Translations under genes and position numbers: made by a program
NCBI GenBank assembly: GCA_023213395.1
Contig: CM041465.1
Coordinates: 65,975,741 to 66,039,740 of the forward strand
Reading direction: 5' to 3'
From: Cycas panzhihuaensis
Lineage: Eukaryota; Cycadophyta
DNA length: 64,000 nt
Notes under the pieces: generated by a model
Database searches by the model: none
What the model was told of the DNA's origin: nothing
What the model saw: only the letters and a program-made list of their open reading frames with translations
Part shown: positions 31,938 through 43,690 of the stretch, one piece after another
Numbering within the stretch: the first letter of the stretch is position 1
How the letters are laid out: the number at the start of each line of letters is the position of its first letter

Positions 31938-32235
31938 TGAAAAGAGTGGATCTATCCTTCATCTCCATGCACTAAACACAAAGGCAAACATGGGAGCAAG
32001 AGAGACTTGAGAGAAAGAAAGTAGCTCTCACAAAATGGGGAGGTAAGAATGAATCTCCTCCATTGAGATTTTACTTTTATATTTAGAGAGGGAGCATTAG
32101 TATTAGGTGAAATGAAATTACACATGATGTACATGAAAGTGCATTTCACTTAAGTGATCTAATTTAAAGTTCACTTAAGACCCTTTTTCGAAATAATCAA
32201 CTAATGTAATGACCTTATGTCATTAACCCTTTTCA
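31938..32235 (-). repeat. Element D 3' LTR
   Basis: It runs from TGAAAAGAGTGG to CCCTTTTCA, 298 bp, the same length as the other LTR. The polypurine tract lies on its right side. Confidence 0.92.
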
Positions 32236-32251
32236 ATATCCCCCTTAATGG
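32236..32251 (-). promoter_or_regulatory. Element D polypurine tract
   Basis: On the minus strand CCATTAAGGGGGATAT lies directly before the TG of the 3' LTR. Confidence 0.85.
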
Positions 32252-32689
32252 TAGAAGGTCATTTCATCCTATTTTATTCTATCCTATGAGGCCTTCATTT
32301 GGGCCTCTTATAAAGTAAACTACTATGACACGTTTGTGGGAAACCCTCATGGAGAAGAAAACCCACAAACTTTCTAATCTACTAACTTGGCTTAGGCAGC
32401 TCTTTAAATGTAACAGATAGCCAATCAGTACAATGAATTTTGTAGCTAAAATCTGCTGAGTCTCCATATATCATTTGGTCATCCCCCATGCCCTTTCGAG
32501 TTTTCATAGGTTCCAATTTTCCAAAATTATACAACCCTTATCCTTTCGCGCCCACATGGGGTTTTCACAAATGGGATAGATCAAAGACTTACTCTTATCC
32601 TTCTGCACCCACAAGGGGTTTTCACGAATGAGACAGAGTATGATGGTCCTATTGTCATCTCCTTTAATTAGTCAGAGATGGAGGCCCTA

Positions 32690-33225
32690 AGGTCGAGTTG
32701 CTTTCAAAACTATTCAAACTTCACCCTCTTTAGTGGTTTGGTGAAGATATCAGCCACTTGATCTATCATGGGCCAGTACTCCAGTTGAATTGTGCCATCA
32801 TGAATTAGTTCTCTAATCTTGTGGACTTTTGTACTTATATATTTGGTACGATCATGAAATATAGGAATTTTAGCCATCTGGATTGTAGATTGATTATCTA
32901 CATGTAAGCTAGTAGAACTTGTTTAGGTGGCATTTAATGTATTCAACAATTTTCTAAGCCATATCACCTCCTTGCTTGTCTCAGAAGCAACAATGTACTC
33001 AGCTTCGATAGTTGAGTCTACAACTATCTTCTATTATCTGAATCTCCATGATATTGGTGTTGTTCCAAGAAATGTTATATACCTAAATGTAGATCTTCCT
33101 GCATCTTTATCTCCAACAAAGTCTGAGTCTGTGTATGCATAAAGTTTAAATTCTGCATTAGGTTCATACAATAGACCATATTTGTTAGTTGTCTTTAGGT
33201 ACCTCAACACTTGTATTGCAGCTTG
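32690..33225 (-). pseudogene. Element D RNase H
   Basis: This is the copia-type RNase H at the C-terminal end of pol. Visible blocks are YAYTDSDFVGDKDAGRST (about 33155-33100), ISWRFR, then STIEAEYIVASETSKEVIWL (about 33025-32965), and a C-terminal VADIFTKPLKRVKFE near 32745-32705. The order is that of standard copia elements. Stops appear where the usual Gln or Trp codons sit (for example after WRFR). The usual catalytic Asp, Glu and Asp are present. Confidence 0.75.
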
Positions 33226-34161
33226 TCAATGATTCTCCTTAGGATTTATCATGAATCTTGCAAGAATACCGACAGAGTGTGTAATATCTGGCTTTGTGTT
33301 GGTAGTATAGATGAGACTACCTACAAGTTGCCTATAGAGTGTTGTGTTTGCCTCCTTATTATCACCATCAACTAAGAGTTTAATATTAGGCTCCATAGGT
33401 ATATCCGTTGGTCGAGCACCTTCCAACTAAAACTTTGTTAGAAGATCGTTGATATATTTTTATTAGGAGAGAAAGATTTTTCCATCCTTTTGAGTTACTT
33501 CAATTCCCAAGTAATATTTCGTCAACCTAAGGTCAGACAATTCAAAAGTTTTAGTAAGGTCCTTCTTCAACTGGCTGATTACCTGTTCACTATTCCCCAT
33601 TATGAGCATGTCATCCACAAAGATTAAGAGGTAAGTGACATTTTCATTTTCGTGCTTGATGAATAATGTTGTATCAATATCTTGATAGTCATAAACTTCA
33701 TATCCAAGTTGCCACATTTTTTCAGACAACTTGGTAAACCAAGTATGAGGTGCTTGCTTTAGGCTGTACAAGGACTTTTTGAGCCTACAAACTTTATGCT
33801 CCTGATCGTCAATCTCGTATCCTTCTGGCTGAGGCATGTAAATTTATTCTTTAAGGTCCCCATTGAGAAATGCAGTTTTAACATCGAGTTGGTGGATTTT
33901 CCAACCCTGTTGAGTAGCCAAGGCTATAAGAGTTCTGATTGTAGGCCTCTTGGTTGTAAGAGCAAAGATTTTAGTGTAGTCAATGCCTTCCCTTTGCGTG
34001 AATCCTTTTTCTACCAACCTCGCCTTATGTTTTTCTAGGGTGCCATCTAATCTATACTTGTTTTTGAACACCCATTTATTTTGAACTACCTTTCTTCCAA
34101 GTGGTAGATCAACAAACTCCCATGTACCATTCTTAATAAGAGATTGATACTCTTCGTTCAT
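33226..34161 (-). pseudogene. Element D reverse transcriptase
   Basis: This copia RT is in one frame with two stop breaks. The N-terminal part (34161-33844) has NGTWEFVDLPLGRKVVQNKW and LDVKTAFLNGDLKE. A stop separates it from the second part (33837-33463), with VCRLKKSLYSLKQAPHTWF and the active site LLIFVDDMLIMGN, where the YVDD box reads FVDD with both Asp residues kept. Downstream 33426-33226 has GSLIYTTNTKPDITHSVGIL. Loss of function is by few changes, in line with the young LTR age. Confidence 0.85.
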
Positions 34162-34337
34162 GGAATTTCTCCAAGTTACATGCTTTATAACTTCTTGGTA
34201 TGTTACGGGTTCTTCATTAAGAGCAAGATGCAGTTCTACTGGTTCAAGCTCACAGAAAGTGATTTATGCATCCTTGCTCTATGGGCACTTCTAGTGCCAG
34301 TTTTGCCTACTTCATATGGTCACATGTCCTTATGTAG

Positions 34338-35574
34338 CTAGTAGGCTTCATGAAAACCTCGAGTTGGGAATGAGGTTTTTATTTCCACAACCTCTTGATC
34401 TTCATTTTGATCTTGAAAAGGATCATGTGAAATATTTGGCATGGAGTAAGTTGATGATGCTGGAGAAGATGGGCCAGCCATAAATGTTGAAGAAGATGAT
34501 CCTTCTACTATGGCTTTGCCTTTGTTAACTTGGCTGTTCACAAATGATGGTGTTAGATGTGTACACATTGGCTTGGAGTCACAGCTTGTATCCTCTGAGG
34601 CTCTATTGTTAGATTCCAAGATTGTAAGCAACTATTCAGCATCTCCCCCCCCTAAATTTTAGAATCTAGACATCAAATTCAATAGCATTATTAAATGGGT
34701 ATGAAGGCATCTTGGAGTCAAGTCTGAGTAATTGATCTTCAGTCTCCACAAAGATAACATCTCTAGTGATCATGATTTTGCATTGTGAAGGTATGAAAAC
34801 CTTGTATCCCTTTTTGTCTATGGGGTATCCAACAAAGATGCCTTTCATGGCTATATCTTGGAGCTTATTTCTATGTTCCTCTAGAATATGAGCATAATAA
34901 GTAGAGCCAAAAATTCTAAAGTGGGAGATAGAGGGGGTTTGTCCACATCACATTTCATGTGGAGAGGGGTCGAGCTTGGAGGGACTAATAGTGTTGATGC
35001 AATACATAACAGTCCAGATAGCCTTAGCCCAAAGATAGATAGGTATATTCTTATATACCAGCATAGCATGAGCCATATTCATGATGGTCTTGTTCATGTG
35101 CTTGATAACTCTATTTTGCTGGGGTGTACCTGCAACAGTGGTCTGATGTTTGATTCCATGTTGATGTAGGTATGATTCAAACTCATTAGATGTGTACTCG
35201 CCACCATTGTCAGTCCTGAGTATTTTGATCTTGAATCCAGATTCATTTTCCACGTGGGCCTTGAAATCTTGAAATATAGAAAAAGCTTCATCTTTCTTTG
35301 TAAGAAAAGTAACCCATACTTTCTTAGTAAAAGAATCAATGAAAGTAATATAGTACCACTTCTGTTTGAGAGAAGGGATGGGCATAGGACCGCATATATC
35401 TAAGTGTACAAGCTGCAAAGGTTGGCTAGATTTCCACTGATTACGAGGAAAGGGTTGTCTTTGAGATTTAGCAATAATACATGCTTCACATTTAAAGGGC
35501 TTAGAGGGGAACTTAGGCAAACTAGGAAGAGTGTCTTGTAGTTCTCTTAAATAATCAATTTTGATATGGCCCAT
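34338..35574 (-). pseudogene. Element D integrase and integrase-RT linker
   Basis: The GAG-pre-integrase and zinc region shows the C-x-x-C block KCEACIIAKSQRQPF. The core (35574-34948) has catalytic Asp in HLDICGPMP and in RTDNGGEYTSNEF. The third residue is changed: the usual NGVAERKN block reads NRVIKHMN, so the catalytic Glu is Lys. The C-terminal part (34848-34666) has KGIFVGYPIDKKGYKVF and ITRDVIFVE, the SH3-like end of copia integrase, followed by a Ser-rich linker (34631-34338). Confidence 0.85.
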
Positions 35575-35599
35575 ACAAGCATGCCATATAGCTGCTTGG

Positions 35600-36045
35600 G
35601 ATAACTTTTAAGGAGTTAGGGTTGTGGTAAAAGCAAATTCATCATCAACATAGTTGGCTTCAGAGGATGGTGAGCTAGTTAGGCAAAAACATTTTCCATC
35701 AAGAATTCTGGTCATAACCATAGCATTTGAAGGAGGGTAACTGACACAGAGAGTTTGATTGTTTGCAGTTATACCTAGATCAAATCCATGAGAGACAAGG
35801 GTGGACAGGGAGATCAGATTCTACTTCAGAGCAAGAATATATAAAACATCAACAAGTGTAAAATCTGGAAGGCTGGGGAGTTTCAGGTAAATAGTTCCAA
35901 GTCCTTCGACTGGCTAAGATGATTTGTCAGCCATGTATATAACACGACAAACTTCAGAGTCAAAATCTTAAAAAAACTAGTGATGACAAGTCATGTGTTG
36001 TGTTCCTCAAGTATCTATGATCCACGATGAAGTATTTGAGGTAGT
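35600..36045 (-). pseudogene. Element D protease
   Basis: The active-site segment on the minus strand near 36028-35998 reads SSWIIDT, stop, GTQHMTCH, so TGA interrupts the D-T/S-G box of a copia protease. Downstream is DVLYILALK and NLISLSTLVSHG, the usual conserved blocks. It is short and in the expected place between gag and integrase. Confidence 0.7.
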
Positions 36046-37203
36046 ACTATTTACAACTCCAAGTGGTGAAGGCAAAAGTGAATAAGCATAGCCACAATGA
36101 GCCTCAATATACTTAGTGGATCTATCAATAACATTTGATGAAGTGGTCCCAATTCTTTGAAGGTGTGCATGAGCAAATTACATTCCACAAAAAACATCTT
36201 CAAAAGAAGTGTTATCAACATTATGTTCACCATGGCACTGTTGATAACTTGGTAGTTTGTTGGTGGAAGTTCTGTAATTTTTGGCATAATGTCCTTTTCT
36301 ATTACACCTTTGGCACACGATTGTTTGATTTCCAATCTAAGTATTAAGCTAGTTGGATTGTCTCTGATTACTGGATCTAGGTCTAGGTTGATTATTTTGG
36401 CCTTAGCCTTGAGACTATTTTTGCTGGAATTGAGGAGCCTGTTGACTAAGAGGACATTGTCCTTATTATCTACCTCTTCCTCTTCCACGGGAATTACCAC
36501 CTCTACGAGAGTATTGACCTTAATTTTTAGTGTAACAAAGATCTTCTTCCACTTTAAAAGTAGCATCAACTACATTTGATGTAATGGCAAAGTTGGTATC
36601 AAAGGTATTATCAAATTCAATGAACTTATCAGCAAGACCCTCAAAGTTTAGGGTCTTCAAAGTTCCACTAGATTGAAGACTTCCCAATAGAGTTTTATAA
36701 TCTGGGATATGGAGACATGACTGAATCAAGAAAGCCCATGTAATGCATTGAGTTTTAAAATCTTTATCAATGACTTGCTTGATTGGATGAAGGAGATTGA
36801 TTATCTCACTTACATGTCCTTTCTGCATTTTTAATTTGTTCATCTTCAGCACTAAGTGAACAAATTCTAAGTATGATTTGGTGTCAAAGTTCTTCTTAAG
36901 AACTTTAAGAACTTTCCATGTTGTATCATGTATAGCTTCATCAATGAGATTATGCAGGGAATAATCAGTGACAAGCAGTATCCCTACACAGATTTTATCA
37001 TCATCAAGTTCCCATTGGCATTTAGTTGCAGCTTTAGTGGGAGTAGTTAGAGCACCTCCTACTGAAGTAGTTGTGGTAGTTGTAGCTGTAACATGTAGTG
37101 TAGGTTGTAAGTGATATCTCCATAGACCTTCATACTTTGTAGCATTTCTGACACCAGTGAACCACATGTCCCAATTTTCTTTCCCTTTTAGAATGCAGTT
37201 CAC
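36046..37203 (-). pseudogene. Element D gag
   Basis: An open segment of 227 codons (37203-36520) starts NCILKGKENWDMWFTGVRN, the N-terminal pattern of plant copia gag, with WELDDDKICVGILLVT and LVLKMNKLKMQKG further on. The nucleocapsid end (36315-36270) carries a zinc knuckle CQRCNRKGHYAKNY, in which the last Cys of C-x2-C-x4-H-x4-C is Tyr (one G-to-A change). An upstream in-frame start may exist; ATG at 37203 is the first clear one. Confidence 0.8.
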
Positions 37204-39231
37204 ATTTTACTTGAATTATGAAGACATGGTGTCTTTTTAGAAGCAAAGAAATGAATAAGGGACTATAAAAGTGATGGAAATAAATGACTGATCATTATTT
37301 ACAAATGGAAAATGTAATGAAGTAGTGTAGCAGAAGAAAGAAGAAGTGAGAATGGTTGCTCAAAGATGAAGGGAGCAACTTAGAGAAAAGTCACCAAAAC
37401 TTGTGATAAATATTAACCTGACGTAGGAGGAATATGAGAAGTACTATGATAAAAATTGATCATTAACACTTGTGGAAAATATTAACCTGACGCAGTAGGA
37501 ATATGAGAAGCACTATGATTATGATTACACTATGGATCACGTTTTACAAATAAGTAAGTGATCAATATACAAGATTGTAGGCCAATGTAGAAGCTGACAT
37601 CATTGGGTTTATACAACTTAAAAATCAAATGTAGGATATGTAATCAACCCAATAACCTCTAACTTGTGTCCAACATGTAGTTGAGGTTGTTGAAGGGATG
37701 CCTAGGCTTCTAGTAGAATTAAGTTGGCCTTCACCTGTGATACTTGTAATTGTGCTTGGTGATGAAATCCAAGTCACAACAGAGCCCAGGTACTCCCAAT
37801 CCTTACATAATTCACCAATGAGTAGCTATATACCTCCTCTAAAGAGTGGTACGTGCATACCCATGGCTATGACAGATATTGGATCAAGTATATTTTAATC
37901 TTATATTAAAGTTTCAGTTTTTCCAGTTGGTTATTAAGATGATCCCTAATTGAGGCATGATGGTATGGCTAACCAAACCTCACCAATATTCCGATTTAGT
38001 CTAGTCCCAACTTGAAACCCACACCTCCTTTATGGCACGGCATTCTGCCAACCAAGGTATCTCAACCTTGGTGAGTGTGTGAATAGGTACAAGATGGCAG
38101 AAAATAGTGTACGTGATGTGTTCATTTTAGGAAGAGTGAAAAGATTATCAAATTGCATGAAATGTACATTTAACTGAAAATAGAATGCTTGCTTGGAGTG
38201 CTTTTGGAGTGCCTGCTTGAAGTGTCTTTAGAGTACTGAAATGTAATTCTGATAAGTAAGTGAGGACACTTGATATTTATCTGATCCAGGTGTTTTTTTC
38301 TCACTTTTACAATGGGCTTTTAAGCCTTATAAAAAGAAGGAAGAAAATTTCTTCACCTTTTTTTTTTTGTTAATAAAAAAAAAAAAGTAGTCTTCACTAA
38401 ATCAACAATAACTTTCTCCCACGATGTCGAAATGGAGTGCCATTTTTTTTGCTACAAACTAGACTCATATCTTCATCTTTAGGAAGTTGAATCAGGTCCA
38501 AATGAGTTCTGGAAATTTTTTGACAACCCACAAAGTTAGGAAATTATATTTTTCCAGAATTCTTACTAAAAATAACTGTTCACTAAAATAGCAATAACTT
38601 CCTCATATGACATCTAAATTAGGTGCTGATTTTTGTGCTAAAAAGTAGACTCAAAGCCTCATCTTTGACAATTAGAATCACTTTAATTGGAGCTCTGTAG
38701 AATATTTTGTAGACCTATGAACTTCAGTAATCAAATTATATTTCTATAGAAATTTTAGCTTGCTAATATCTCATTAACACATGATACCATATGAAATTTC
38801 TATCATTTTTTGATCACTAGGATCCTAATATGGGCAAGCTGAGAGCATATAATGATGGATATTTTAAATGGCTCTAAGTTCTTTAAAAAAAAAATGTAAA
38901 ACCTCCCATTACAATAATTCTTCTAAATGCTAGAAAAATTTCGGCAGCATTTCCCCTTGTTAAATGGACAAAAAGAGGGGAAAGGAAAGGAAGAATGAGA
39001 TAGCATGAATGGCCAACAAAGGATTAGAATCCTTGGGCCTTACAACTCCTTGTATTATACTTCCAAACTTGATAAAGAGAAAGGAAAAGTAAACAATACA
39101 AAATATGCTATCATAATAACTTGAAAATATTTCTAAATTCACTTTAACAATCTCCTTTACCACATGGATTGTAGGGGAGAAGGAAGTGATGGCTCCATTG
39201 CAAGTGCAAGTGAGGAATATAAAGGAAACAA
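37204..39231 (-). other. Element D 5' leader, about 2 kb, non-coding
   Basis: No gene is seen between PBS and gag. Two degenerate tandem copies of about 185 bp lie at 38395-38580 and 38581-38760, each with a CAATAACTT start and a TAGACTCA motif. Two copies of a 69-bp unit lie at 37398-37450 and 37467-37519. Poly-T and poly-A runs occur at 38360-38390. Confidence 0.55.
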
Positions 39232-39243
39232 GCTCTGATACCA
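39232..39243 (-). promoter_or_regulatory. Element D primer binding site (initiator-Met tRNA)
   Basis: The minus strand reads TGGTATCAGAGC, the usual initiator-Met complement, two bases inside the 5' LTR. Confidence 0.92.
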
Positions 39244-39245
39244 CA

Positions 39246-39543
39246 TGAAAAGAGTGGATCTATCCTTCATCTCCATGCACTAAACACAAAGGCAAACATA
39301 GGAGCAAGAGAGACTTGAGAGAAAGAAAGTAGCTCTCACAAAATGGGGAGGTAAGAATGAATCTCCTCCATTGAGCTTTTACTTTTATATTAAGAGAGGG
39401 AGAATTAGAGTTAGGTGAAATGAAATTACACATGATGCACATGAAAGTACATTTCACTTAAGTGATCTAATTTAAAGTTCACTTAAGACCCTTTTGAGAA
39501 ATAATCAACTAATGTAATGACCTTATGTCATTAACCCTTTTCA
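39246..39543 (-). repeat. Element D 5' LTR
   Basis: This is 298 bp, TGAAAAGAGTGG to CCCTTTTCA, followed by the target-site duplication ACACT. Confidence 0.92.
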
Positions 39544-39548
39544 ACACT

Positions 39549-41660
39549 TCCTTAGAAGTGTTGGCCACCCTCTACCACCTCCATCCTACTTAATTCATCT
39601 CAACCTATCCCCTCTTCAATAGGACCCAATCCTTATGCCCCTTCATCTATGAGTGTTCCCCTATCTTAAGGGATAACCCAAGGCATACTACTTTCCTAGA
39701 TAGGGCTAACCATATCCCTACCTACTCAAGCAACCATGCAATAATTAATTATGGCCCACACCTCTTCTATTAGACCTCCAATTCCTTTGCACTCTCATTC
39801 TTTGGGTCATGGAGGATCTGTCCCTATGTGCTCTTATCAACAACATATGGACTTATCACTCTATGTTCCCCCAAGTTATACATCTCAACCTTGGGGGCAT
39901 GGATGACCTAAGCCTCTCTTAACTTATGGGGTGGATCTACTCCATCCCTATGGGGTTGCACCTCTCGTGGGTGGACCCTATGGGAAAAACCTTATTCCCT
40001 ACTCGATAGTAACTTCTACATGTATAACCTTGTACATAAATCCTTTGCAAGGGGGATCTATTTTCCCTCCTATCCCTCATTCTTATGTATCAATTTCATA
40101 GGGGGCATATCCACATATGGCTACTATGCATATGGTGCCCCATTGAGGTGGAATGGGACCTTCACACCTATCTTATTATGTCACTCACCCCCAAATAGGG
40201 GTGGTCCCTTCCTACTAAGCTGGTGTGAACCTCTATGCTTCATATGCCTAACCATCTTATCCTTTGTATAGTAGGAACAGATATCCATATCCACGCCCTT
40301 CTCTCCCTTAAGTTGATCCCTTAGCTCAATGAAGGTCTTGTCCCTTTATTAATTACCGATCAACTCCCCTTTCCATTGAGGATCTCATGATCAACTTGCC
40401 ACCTCAACTTCCTAAAGTGCCTAAGTTTGATAGCACTTCATCACAAGATCCAACTAAGCATATTAGAGGCTTTGCCATGGTATGCATCAATTACTAGGCT
40501 TATGACCATATTCTAATAAAGTTCTTTCCTAGATCTTTGTAGAAAGATGCCCTAAAGTGGTTTTAATGCCTCCTTACCCACTCAGTTCATACTTTCCAGT
40601 AACTAGTAGATGAGTTTGTCAACTATTTTGACATGGCTAAAACTTTTGAAAGTGGGTTCAAAGCCCTAATTTCCCTTAAGCAAGTTCATGATGAACTCAA
40701 TTATGAAATTTTCTGATGTATTTATAATCTCCTCCATTCGTCCAAGGCCATGCTACCCAAGGAATTAAAGAGAGATATCTTTTTTAATGCTCTCCATCTT
40801 GAAGTTTATGTTGAATTTCTCAAGATGGGGGCAACTACTTGTAACTCTGCCATAGCTAAATGCTTGGCGTTAGAAGTAATTGATATCTAAGTTGGTCTCA
40901 AAAATACTTTAAGATAGTCACAACATCATGAGGTAACCCCTCCTTCACATGACCATAGAAACTAACAACAACCCCTAAAGCCCTTTACCAGCACAACTAA
41001 TAGGACTTTGGACCCCTTGACCTTGGATATACATTCCTTTGAATATATGATTAAGGAGCTAAAGCTCCAACCTTCTCAACCTTCTTTAGAATCCCATAAA
41101 CTTGACCACTAGGATTCCTACACCATACCACCTAAAGGTGGGAATGCTTAGACTTCTCAATGGAAGAAGGTAGAACCTCCTCCCAAGAAGACATGGTGTT
41201 TTGTACATGGGGAGTGGCTCCATGGGGACTCATAATGCTAGACACAAAACCTTGAGCTTACACTGCATTGTAATGCCTCCCCTAAGAGGGCCTCCAAGCC
41301 TAATTCAGACTAACCTATATATAGGGATTCTTTCCCTAACCATGGGGAACTAGATTAACTTGTTTAAAATAAGAGGGTAAGGAATAGGGGGCAATCTCCT
41401 AACCCTTCTTCTAGTTAAGAAAAAGGGAAGGGGTCAATGGAACTATCCTATAAACCAAGCCCTAGATTTCAACATCTCTTATTCTCTCGACCTAAAAATA
41501 AGGGGAAGGGAGTGATTTAAATTGTTGAAACTACTCCCTTGTACCCTATTAGAAGGTCTCAGGTAGTAAAGGAGGATGTTTAATCATATACCTCTCAACA
41601 AAACCATTTTGCAAGTAATCTACTTATGGAGATCCCCATGGTCTCTAAGACTATTCCTAT
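39549..41660 (+). pseudogene. Element C gag, second part
   Basis: This continues the gag interrupted at 31937. A core near 40330-40920 includes FINYRSTPLSIEDL-like and LPKELKRDIFFNALHLEV and FLKMGATTCNSAIAKCL, aligning with gag of B and G. A zinc-finger-like block WCFVHGEWLHGDS lies near 41185-41225. Many TAG/TAA stops are present, as are frame breaks. The Pro/Ser-rich part (39550-40300) is degraded. Confidence 0.65.
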
Positions 41661-42054
41661 CTGTCTGTGACATTATGATTTTTGAAGGGCACTCCCCCAA
41701 CCCATAAGGAAGGGGGAAACCTTTTCAGTTATTGAGAAACTTCATACAATTGTTATAGGTATGTCTATGATGGATGTTCTATGAAGTTTCCCTGAGTAAC
41801 AAACCCACCTCCTTGAGGCTTTAGGTCAAAAGGATGCCCTACTTTACTCTATAAGTACCACATCGAGTGGGATATCTTTTATTATATTTGACCCTAAAGA
41901 CCTCCCTCTTGCTAATGAAAGGGAATGCCAATGATATTACCCATTCATCGTTACTATAGGTTCCCTTGATTTCACCCTAAATAGGACCATTATAGATAAT
42001 GGTTCCTCAATTAATTCCATGCCAGTTTGCATGGTAGAGGGGTTAGGGATAGGG

Positions 42055-42115
42055 TGTAACAAACCGTTACACCAAAACCCCGAGGTGTTAGTGAAGACCA
42101 CCCAAGTGTGTAACA
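42055..42115 (-). repeat. TRIM left terminal repeat (3' LTR)
   Basis: This 61-bp repeat begins with a short hairpin, TGTAAC-AAACC-GTTACA, and matches the right copy at 60 of 61 positions. Confidence 0.9.
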
Positions 42116-42295
42116 ATACCTCCCCCCACAAGGCATCGACGTCCCAGCAACCCACTCTTGATGACCCACACTCGATAATTTCGCGCCCCATCGGGCCCCG
42201 GATGAACACTACTATGCCGGTGTTCTACCGAGGTTGTCCCCTCCAAGGTCGTCCCCTCCGAGACTCGAACCCGTGACCTTGGCTCTGCTACCACT

Positions 42296-42356
42296 TGTAA
42301 CAAACAGTTACACCAAAACCCCGAGGTGTTAGTGAAGACCACCCAAGTGTGTAACA
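42296..42356 (-). repeat. TRIM right terminal repeat (5' LTR)
   Basis: This is the 61-bp partner of the repeat at 42055-42115. It is followed by the duplicated target TAGGG. Confidence 0.9.
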
Positions 42357-42640
42357 TAGGGGCTCTTGAAACAATCCCATGAAGGTGCCAAGGCTATAAT
42401 GGTAGTAAGAAGACACCCTTAGGAATGATATCAATTTCCCTTACCCTAAAGGACAAAACTATCTGAATAGATATTGTAGTCCTGAACATAGATATAGACT
42501 ACAATCTTTTATTTGTATATTCATAGCTTAACTAAATGGGGACCATCTACTCCTCTAGATAGGGGTAACTTAAATTCATCCACAAAAGGTAAATAAAGGT
42601 TTTCCATAGGGAGCTTCCCCTTGGTCGACCACCTCACCAA

Positions 42641-43690
42641 CCTTCTTAGGCCATCTTTGGGTCAATAGATGAGGTTGAGGATCTATCTGCTCCATTGATC
42701 CCTTATTCTAGTAGTGTATAAAACACCTAAGAAAGAGAGGAGATACATCCATCCTCTTCTAACCTAATTTGTTTTACATATATTGGCATTTGGAGCTATG
42801 GGTACCTCATCATCATGAGTGACAAAGAGTTTGATGATGATGATGAGGATCCTCCTTGTCCCATATCCCTCCTCAACGTGTGAAGGGGGCATCCCTTTTA
42901 CCCTTCTTAATGCCCTACGTCATGACCTAGGACCCCCCATGAGGATAATGCCTCTCCTACTTCATTCTAAGATCCACACACTATCAATTTTATTGCATGC
43001 ATAGATTTCCAACCTATCCAGTCACCTCTTACTCCCCAATCCTCACCATCCCTCATAGATGATGAGGATAGGGAGTCTCATTTCTTATATGATGAGAGTA
43101 TAGTTTATGATCCATATCCTAGCCAGTTGCCCCCCCCCATGAGGTAGGGTTTAGTGGTGTAGGAGGTTATGCTCAAACTCCTCTAAAGAGTCCTCTAATT
43201 ATGTGGACTAGTGGGTCAATTGTTATAGCCCCATTATCCCCACACCTTTTACTCCATTCCCATTGAGAAAAACTATCCATCAGATAATTTCTTAGAGAAT
43301 GTTGAGGCCTTATTAGCGCATTTAGTGGATTTTGCCTCCAGTTTGCCTTCTAAACCCATAAACTCAATTTTTAGAAGTGTTTGGCTCTTAGGCCACCCTA
43401 AGTTTATCCAAACCAATTAGACACTCTCCCTCATCCTGTGATTGACCAAGCTCCCTTCTACTTTGAGGAAGGGAATTCTATATATATGGGGGCAACCAAG
43501 GATATTATCCTTGTTCCTGGCAAGTTCATTAAGGTTGGGGTGAAGTAGTCACCTCAAGAGATGAAGGACTATACCTTATTATTCCCAAAATTTTGTGATA
43601 TTTTTGCATGGGATTACTTAGATTTGAAGGGTATAGATCCTAGCATTATCATTTATAACCTTATTTCCATTCCAGGTGCTTACCTTGTGT
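42641..43690 (+). pseudogene. Element C protease-RT linker
   Basis: This is a degraded stretch with short acidic and Pro-rich pieces matching the linker of A and B, and the RT entry EGNSIYMGATKDIIL-like block near 43465-43510. It has many stops and no catalytic motif. A C7 tract lies at 43131-43137. Confidence 0.5.

Larger units (their letters stand above)
31938..39543 (-). mobile_element. Element D: Ty1/copia retrotransposon inserted in element C gag
   Basis: The element has two 298-bp LTRs, a 5-bp target-site duplication ACACT (31933-31937 and 39544-39548), a PBS complementary to initiator-Met tRNA at the right end and a polypurine tract at the left, so it reads leftward. Domain order is gag, protease, integrase, RT, RNase H, which defines Ty1/copia. 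The LTRs differ at about 9 of 298 positions by hand count (97% identity), so it is much younger than its host element. Stops and key-residue changes make it inactive. Confidence 0.93.
42055..42356 (-). mobile_element. TRIM: 302-bp mini LTR retrotransposon
   Basis: Two 61-bp terminal direct repeats (42055-42115 and 42296-42356; one mismatch) begin TGTAAC and end GTAACA. Target-site duplication TAGGG flanks it (42050-42054 and 42357-42361). On the minus strand a PBS TGGTAGCAGAGCC (42281-42293) lies two bases past the right repeat, and a purine-rich GGGGGGAGGTAT lies before the left one (42116-42127). The internal part is 180 bp with no coding capacity, GC-rich, and unlike the host element. This is the layout of terminal-repeat retrotransposons in miniature, which are mobilised by other elements. 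Confidence 0.9.
41690..42640 (+). pseudogene. Element C protease, split by a TRIM
   Basis: The active site reads IIDNGSSINSMPV (about 41990-42025), the same DNGSS form as element B. The reading frame then meets the TRIM at 42055-42356 and resumes with MISISLTLKDKTI and DIDYNLLFV (about 42425-42520). Stops in both halves show it was already decaying. Position between gag and RT is as in the related elements. Confidence 0.65.

Noticed and set aside
41937-42357. Minus- and plus-strand open frames across the TRIM
   Set aside because: They come from the GC-rich non-coding interior and the terminal repeats of the TRIM.
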